Source: CAZDML01 sp964506645
GTDB lineage: Bacteria > Elusimicrobiota > Elusimicrobia > 2-01-FULL-59-12
Reading direction: 5' to 3'
DNA: 8,398 bases
Assembly: GCA_964506645.1 (NCBI GenBank)
Contig: CAZDML010000095.1
Span: 1 to 8,398 of the forward strand
This document shows positions 4,833 to 8,398 of this stretch, in pieces (within the stretch, counting starts at the first letter, position 1; each line of letters begins with the position of its first letter). The notes below the pieces were generated by a model, which saw only the letters and a list, made by a program, of their open reading frames with translations, was not told where the DNA came from and did not search any database. A program made the translations under genes and the position numbers.

Positions 4833-5033
4833 CTATTCCAGCTTGAGCTTCTTTTTAATGTCGTCGGCCGATACGGGACGCCCATCATGAATATGCAGTG
4901 TTATGTCCCCGTAGCGTAACGTTTTCTTGCAGTATCCGATGACTTTGAGCCAATTCGCGTCAAACGAACTGCCGCCGTCTTTCACAACAAAGTCACCGAA
5001 CCTGCTGAGATCCTCATCCTTGTAATCGTCCAT
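4833..5033 (-). CDS. Small DUF2292-like protein of unknown function
   Basis: A 66-aa acidic-to-basic protein whose C-terminal half, TLRYGDITLHIHDGRPVSADDIKKKLKL, follows the Y-G-x-[IV]-x-[IL]-x-[IV]-x-D-G-x-[PV] beta-hairpin pattern of DUF2292 small proteins. Their function is unknown. The N-terminal half (DLSRFGDFVVKDG) is probably a separate short segment. The start is ATG 5033 with GGGGAGGAG about 7-9 nt upstream, a good ribosome binding site. It lies 62 nt downstream of lexA in the same direction and just before a strong terminator, so it is probably cotranscribed with lexA and under the same repression. A damage-response accessory role would fit that position but is only inferred from it. 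Confidence 0.7.
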   Translation of the reverse strand: MDDYKDEDLSRFGDFVVKDGGSSFDANWLKVIGYCKKTLRYGDITLHIHDGRPVSADDIKKKLKLE

Positions 5034-5095
5034 CCGTAGCTCCTCCCCTGCAACCCCGTCATATCCCTGGCAGGACGATAGGCGGAATCGTCATT

Positions 5096-5737
5096 TCAGT
5101 TTTTCACGGCACTATTCCATTGACCGGTATAAAACACACCGATCACTTTTCCCTGGATCTGGAAATGGTCGTCTTTATGAACACGCCGTGGGTCATACTT
5201 CGGGTTGGCGGGAACGAGATAAACATCACCGTGTTTCGGCCTGTAATATTTTACGGTTGCTTCGTCATTTAAGAGAGCCACAACGATATCGCCAGGATTT
5301 GCCGACTGTTGACGCGAGACCATAAGGATGTCTCCATTATGGATACCGGCACCTTCCATGCTGTCCCCTTTGACGCGGAGACAAAAACCTTCTCGGCCTT
5401 TCGTAATGGTGCGGTCAACGCTGATGTAGCGCTCCATGTTCTCGATAGCAACGATCGGCGTGCCGGCTGCGATATGCCCCAACAGGGGGTAGCTGAAAGG
5501 ACTCATGGGATCGATCGCTTCTTCGGTCTCGGGATTAGCCAAGGAAAGTCCGCGCGGTCCTCCGCGCTTTAGAAATCCTTTTTTAACAAGCACATCCAGC
5601 ATGTTGCCGACCGATCCAATGGATGAGATTTTTAAGTGGTCGCGGATTTCGCGCAAAGCAGGCGGTGTGCCCGAGCGCCTTAAGGCGTTCTGAATGAAAT
5701 CGAGAATCTGTTTTTGACGATTCGAGAGTGGGCGCAT
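5096..5737 (-). CDS. lexA: LexA-type autocleavable repressor
   Basis: This 213-aa protein has the full LexA layout. The N-terminal winged helix (about 1-70) starts LSNRQKQILDFIQ, with TPPALREI and a recognition region SSIGSVGNMLDVLVKKGFL. The S24 self-cleavage domain follows. The cleavage site is A91-G92 (GHIAAGTPI), the catalytic Ser is S126 (KGDSMEGAGI) and the general-base Lys is K163 (ATVKYY), so RecA-stimulated self-cleavage should be intact. The recognition segment differs from E. coli (SPNAAEEHL) and from Bacillus-type proteins, which matches a divergent operator. A near-consensus promoter at 5781-5809 overlaps a palindrome, so it probably represses itself. Its place between a phage replication operon and a recombinase suggests it is the element's lysogeny switch, inducible by DNA damage, rather than the host's main LexA. 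The second possibility cannot be excluded. Confidence 0.93.
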   Translation of the reverse strand: MRPLSNRQKQILDFIQNALRRSGTPPALREIRDHLKISSIGSVGNMLDVLVKKGFLKRGGPRGLSLANPETEEAIDPMSPFSYPLLGHIAAGTPIVAIENMERYISVDRTITKGREGFCLRVKGDSMEGAGIHNGDILMVSRQQSANPGDIVVALLNDEATVKYYRPKHGDVYLVPANPKYDPRRVHKDDHFQIQGKVIGVFYTGQWNSAVKN

Positions 5738-5780
5738 AGTTTATTTCTGCTGAACAACGATTGATTTAGCGAACCATAGA

Positions 5781-5809
5781 TATATAGTAATCATTACTAT
5801 GTTTGTCAA
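5781..5809 (-). promoter_or_regulatory. Sigma-70 promoter of lexA
   Basis: On the minus strand, TTGACA (5809-5804) is followed after exactly 17 nt by TATATA (5786-5781). The -35 is a perfect consensus and the -10 near-consensus, about 44 nt before the lexA ATG. The ribosome binding site is weak (AGAAA about 6-10 nt from the ATG), which may keep repressor levels low despite a strong promoter. Confidence 0.85.
5784..5800. promoter_or_regulatory. Palindromic operator in the lexA promoter spacer (candidate LexA box)
   Basis: ATAGTAA (5784-5790) and TTACTAT (5794-5800) are perfect reverse complements around TCA. The palindrome fills the spacer between -35 and -10 and overlaps the -10, so a bound repressor would exclude RNA polymerase. 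Autorepression is typical of lexA genes. The motif is unlike the E. coli or Bacillus SOS boxes; TAGTA-type arms recall the box described in Xanthomonas. No second exact copy was found by eye in the window. Confidence 0.72.
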
Positions 5810-5838
5810 ACTACTGTCGGGGCGATAGGTCTTGGTTG

Positions 5839-6183
5839 TTATTTGGAGGAAAGTTTCCGGGATGCTGCGCTCGCCCAAACGTGGAGCTGATCGCGATCCT
5901 CTAATATGTCAATCGGCACTTCGAGATAGTTCTTGAGGATGAGGGGTTTCTTCTGCTTTGCGGTTCGCCTAAGACCAAAGGGGGCGAAAGGTGCCATTCC
6001 CCTGGCTTCGTATTCGGCGCGCGTTCCCGGATAAGTTTTGAAATACAGCTTCCCACCATGCACGATCCCAAAGAAGGTCTCATCGCGGTAAATACCCCAG
6101 CCGCCGAACATCGAACGGAAAACGATGTTGTCCATTCCCCGAAGTTGTTCTTCCACAAATTGTGCGAAGGAATCTTTATTCAC
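5839..6183 (-). CDS. TfoX N-terminal-domain protein
   Basis: A 114-aa protein matching the TfoX_N domain along its whole length: FAQFVEEQLRGMDNIVFRSMFGGWGIYRDETFFGIVHGGKLYFKT, then EARGMAPFAPF, and a final YLEVPIDILEDRDQLHVWASAA. The RSMFGGxGIY and G-x-LYFK signatures are clear. Stand-alone TfoX_N proteins are common, small and mostly uncharacterised; the competence role of full TfoX (with its C-terminal domain) should not be assumed. GTG 6183 is chosen as start because the domain begins there and AGGGA lies just upstream; the frame extends to 6234 without added domain sequence. It faces away from the plus-strand genes across a shared control region and reads toward lexA, which has its own promoter. 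Confidence 0.85.
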   Translation of the reverse strand: MNKDSFAQFVEEQLRGMDNIVFRSMFGGWGIYRDETFFGIVHGGKLYFKTYPGTRAEYEARGMAPFAPFGLRRTAKQKKPLILKNYLEVPIDILEDRDQLHVWASAASRKLSSK

Positions 6184-6208
6184 ATGTCCCTGCTTTCCTT
6201 GTACGAGT

Positions 6209-6253
6209 GTATAAAAGAGTAAAATTGACCCCAAGCAATTCCTTGGTACAGAT
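6209..6253. promoter_or_regulatory. Divergent control region with palindrome
   Basis: The 16-bp near-palindrome CCAAGCAATTCCTTGG (6231-6246) has two mismatched central positions. On the plus strand it exactly fills a 16-nt spacer between TTGACC (6225-6230) and TACAGA (6247-6252), a modest promoter for the small gene at 6288. On the minus strand, TTGCTT (6238-6233) with TTATAC (6214-6209), 18 nt apart, could serve the TfoX_N gene. A factor bound to the palindrome would affect both directions. Its sequence differs from the lexA palindrome, so a different regulator is expected. Confidence 0.4.
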
Positions 6254-6287
6254 AGAAATAGGCATCCGGCATATTTGGGGGTACGTC

Positions 6288-6551
6288 ATGCATAAACTCA
6301 ATGATGACGAATTTGAAAAGCTCATTCGTAACATTGCGGACGGCCAATCTCCTTCCGACCTCTATCGTCAATGGACTGGATACCTACGTGGAGCAGAGAC
6401 ATTACGAGAAAAACAAGCCGAGCTGCTTTCCTCCGGCAAAGCGGACGAAGCGCAAGAATTGACTCGGGCGATCCTTCAAGCCGAACGCATGGCCAAAGCC
6501 ATTGAGGCTACCGATAAATTCATTGAATACCGAAAGCGGTATGGGCTTTAG
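6288..6551 (+). CDS. Small helical hypothetical protein
   Basis: An 87-aa, highly charged protein, MHKLNDDEFEKLIRNIADGQ onwards, that reads as three or four helices. The middle (TLREKQAELLSSGKADEAQELTRAILQAERMAKAIEA) has heptad-like spacing and may be a coiled coil. There is no Cys cluster, membrane segment or recognised motif. ATG 6288 is chosen because the frame upstream lies over the divergent promoter region; GGGGG about 7 nt upstream is a fair ribosome binding site. It is the first gene of the plus-strand unit that leads to the recombinase, so a regulatory or accessory role in integration is possible but not shown. Confidence 0.65.
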   Translation: MHKLNDDEFEKLIRNIADGQSPSDLYRQWTGYLRGAETLREKQAELLSSGKADEAQELTRAILQAERMAKAIEATDKFIEYRKRYGL

Positions 6552-6589
6552 TGTGCCACCTTTGAAAACAATCTCGTTTGTGTGGAGTG

Positions 6590-6766
6590 ATGGATCCCAC
6601 CCAGCCTTGCATTGATCCTGCCGCATTGAGTTCAGCTGAACGGCTTGAGCGGATGACGCAGCTCTTGGCACTTTCTTGCATCCGTTTGGCCAGCGCCGCT
6701 CACTATTCGCTTGAGAGTTTCGAGCCAGGGAAGGTAGTGTCTGATCATGAGCATGGAACTCCTTGA
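6590..6766 (+). CDS. Small hypothetical protein overlapping the recombinase start
   Basis: A 58-aa protein with a Pro/Asp N terminus (MDPTQPCIDPAAL) and a single amphipathic helix, SSAERLERMTQLLALSCIRLASAAHYSLE. ATG 6590 has GGAG close upstream; TTG 6578 is an in-frame alternative. Its last 20 nt overlap the recombinase start, so the two are probably translated together. Small helical proteins before phage integrases sometimes act as directionality or regulatory factors, but this one lacks the basic winged-helix look of classic excisionases. The function is unknown. Confidence 0.5.
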   Translation: MDPTQPCIDPAALSSAERLERMTQLLALSCIRLASAAHYSLESFEPGKVVSDHEHGTP

Positions 6767-8398
6767 CCGCCAAACCGAGAAGAAAACGGTCTGGTGTGCG
6801 ATCTATACCCGTAAATCTACCGATGAGAATCTGAACTCGGACTTTAACTCCCTCGATTCCCAGCGGCACTACTGCGAAAACTTCGTCAACGCCCGTGGGG
6901 GCGAGGGCTGGAAGGTCTACCCCGAGAAATACGACGACCCTGGCTTCTCCGGTGGGAACATGAACCGCCCTGGTCTCAGCAGGCTTCTGGCCGATGCTCG
7001 CCAAGGAAAGATCCAGGTGGTCGTTGCATATAAATACGACCGCCTGACCCGCAACACTAAAGACTTTCTTCAAATCCTCGAAGAGTTCGATAAGCAGAAG
7101 GTCGCCTTCGTCTCGGTTACACAAGCCATCGACACGTCGTCTTCGATTGGCCGTCTGATGCGGTCGATTCTGATGGACTTTGCCCAGTTCGAGCGCGAGA
7201 TGATCTCCGAGCGTACTCGCGACAAGATGATGGCAATGGCCAAGCGGGGCAAGCGCACCGGAGGATCACCCATTTTGGGTTATGACATTGAGCGCGACAC
7301 CAAAAAGATCAAGATCAATCCACAAGAAGCCGACATGGTGCGCGATATGTTCAGAACCTACTTGGTCGAGAAATCTTTGAGTGCGACCGCACACTCCCTC
7401 AACCGTAGGGGCCGCCGATTAAAACAATGGATCACAAAAAAGGATGCGCAGCGCGGGGGTGGATTGTTTAACAAAACCAATCTGAGCTTTTTACTGCGCA
7501 ACACGCTCTATCTTGGCAAGGTGCGCTACCGCGGCCAAGAGTATCCGGGCGAGCATGAGGCCATATTGGATGAGGACACCTTCAAAAAGGTCCGGGAGCT
7601 GCTCATGAAAAACAATGAGAAGAAAAAATCCGAATGCCAGGATAAACACGATTTTCTTTTGCGGGGCTTGCTTAAGTGCGCAGTGTGCGGATCATTCATG
7701 ACGCCAAACTTCAGCTACTCGCGACTAGGTCAGCGGTATTTCTACTACAAGTGCACGGCCGTCAACCGAATGGATAAAACGGCCTGCAGCGTAGCCAGCG
7801 TCCCGGCGAGAGCCCTCGAAAAGTTTGTCTTAGAGCGCATCGAGGTCTTGAGTCAAGATAAGGACGTCGTGGCCAAGATTATCGCGATGGCGCAAACCAT
7901 TACGGGGGATGAGCTCCCGCGCAGACGTCAGGAAAAAAGTGTTATGTCGGCCGAGCTGGGCAAGATTGAGGCGGAGGGCAAGAATTGGACGGTTATTCTC
8001 GGACAGGAGGGAACCAACTCGCCTCGGCGCGATTTCCTTATGGAACGGTTGGACGAACTGGGCAAGAAGCGCAAAGATCTACAGGAGCGGCTGATTCTTC
8101 TCGAATCCGACATCGCCCAGCTCGAAACCCGGCAGATGGACGCCGAGCTCGTTCAGAGGCTGCTTGGCAACTTCCTGGACGTTTTTAAGGGGCTCATGCC
8201 CCGCGAACAGAAGGAGTACATCCGGCTCCTGGTGAAAGAAGTGATCTACGACGGAGCCAAGTCCGAGATCACCTTGGGGCTATACCCCATCGACCTCATA
8301 CGGCCGATGGAGGCATTCGGGGTCAATTTTGACCAGAGTACAAGATGGCTCCCCGCGTCCGACTCTCGTCAAAGTACCCCGAATGCCCGGAACGCGTT
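6747..8398 (+). CDS. Large serine recombinase (integrase), open at right edge
   Basis: The frame runs from ATG 6747 to the window end without a stop (550 codons). The catalytic domain (about 15-165) shows YTRKSTDEN with the nucleophile S24, YDRLTRN with R99 and R102, and the long E-helix start (FAQFEREMISERTRDKM). The recombinase domain (about 185-300) follows, with GGSPILGYDIE and NLSFLLRNTLYLGKVRYRG. A zinc ribbon has C311-x2-C314 (KCAVCGSF), C336 and C347. A coiled-coil region (about 390-480) comes next, then a strand-rich segment. This is the architecture of phiC31/Bxb1-type large serine integrases, which recombine attP and attB. The coding tail beyond about residue 525 (RWLPASDSRQ) is low in structure and may be near the end. 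The matching att site should lie just beyond this gene. A transposon-type serine recombinase is the alternative. Confidence 0.93.
   Translation, partial: MSMELLDRQTEKKTVWCAIYTRKSTDENLNSDFNSLDSQRHYCENFVNARGGEGWKVYPEKYDDPGFSGGNMNRPGLSRLLADARQGKIQVVVAYKYDRLTRNTKDFLQILEEFDKQKVAFVSVTQAIDTSSSIGRLMRSILMDFAQFEREMISERTRDKMMAMAKRGKRTGGSPILGYDIERDTKKIKINPQEADMVRDMFRTYLVEKSLSATAHSLNRRGRRLKQWITKKDAQRGGGLFNKTNLSFLLRNTLYLGKVRYRGQEYPGEHEAILDEDTFKKVRELLMKNNEKKKSECQDKHDFLLRGLLKCAVCGSFMTPNFSYSRLGQRYFYYKCTAVNRMDKTACSVASVPARALEKFVLERIEVLSQDKDVVAKIIAMAQTITGDELPRRRQEKSVMSAELGKIEAEGKNWTVILGQEGTNSPRRDFLMERLDELGKKRKDLQERLILLESDIAQLETRQMDAELVQRLLGNFLDVFKGLMPREQKEYIRLLVKEVIYDGAKSEITLGLYPIDLIRPMEAFGVNFDQSTRWLPASDSRQSTPNARNA

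Noticed and set aside
5010..5033. N-terminal DYKDED, similar to the FLAG epitope
   Set aside because: The match is imperfect (DYKDED, not DYKDDDDK) and the gene has a natural ribosome binding site and context. It is a chance resemblance, not an engineered tag.
5074..5092. 6-bp inverted repeat GACGAT / ATCGTC after lexA as a terminator
   Set aside because: The stem is short and no T tract follows. Cotranscription with the 66-aa gene is more likely.
6402..7124. 240-codon minus-strand frame opposite the recombinase start
   Set aside because: It covers three plus-strand genes, including the catalytic domain of the recombinase, and shows no recognisable motif.

Overview
The window looks like the early-control, replication and integration part of a temperate phage or phage-like integrated element in a bacterium. 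Coding is dense, GC content is roughly mid-50s by eye, and strong AGGAGG-type ribosome binding sites are used. Nothing here names the host. The palindrome at the lexA promoter matches neither the E. coli (CTGT-N8-ACAG) nor the Bacillus (GAAC-N4-GTTC) LexA box, so a gammaproteobacterial or Firmicutes-type SOS system is unlikely. The sequence has an assembly gap (10 N at 4805-4814), and both ends cut genes.

Left two thirds (1-4747, minus strand, read right to left). In transcription order: a small Cys4 protein resembling the Mu Com regulator (4487-4696); a structured leader of about 155 nt; a sigma-70-like factor (3744-4331); an unknown 97-aa protein; a small zinc-finger protein; a Sak4/AAA_24-type RecA-like ATPase; a DUF669-type putative ssDNA-binding protein with an SSB-like tail; a RusA Holliday-junction resolvase; a lambda-O-like replication initiator; and a DnaC-like helicase loader cut by the left edge. 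Spacing is very tight (ATGA and TGATG junctions, 14-68 nt overlaps), so this is one recombination-replication operon. The middle of the O-like gene carries six 18-bp inverted-repeat iterons at about 22-bp period. They are followed downstream in the gene by a T-rich tract with four phased GTCTTT repeats and a perfect 7-bp hairpin, which is the architecture of a lambda-type intragenic origin.

Middle (4748-6183, minus strand). A strong intrinsic terminator (4748-4796) separates the replication operon from a small DUF2292-like gene and an upstream lexA-type autocleavable repressor. lexA has a near-consensus promoter (TTGACA-17-TATATA) with a perfect 7+7 palindrome filling its spacer. A TfoX N-terminal-domain protein lies upstream of lexA.

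Right end (6209-8398, plus strand). A divergent control region with a palindrome drives two small genes and a large serine recombinase that runs off the window.

How it may work together (inference): the LexA-like protein keeps the element quiescent and autoregulates; the recombinase integrates and excises it; after induction, the replication operon must be read through one strong and one or two weaker terminator-like hairpins. The most unusual feature is at 4332-4486. The sigma-like gene has its entire Shine-Dalgarno sequence buried in a long hairpin, directly downstream of a gene for a Com-like Cys4 protein. In phage Mu, Com releases just such a lock on mom translation. A Com-controlled, translationally locked phage sigma factor would be a new arrangement.
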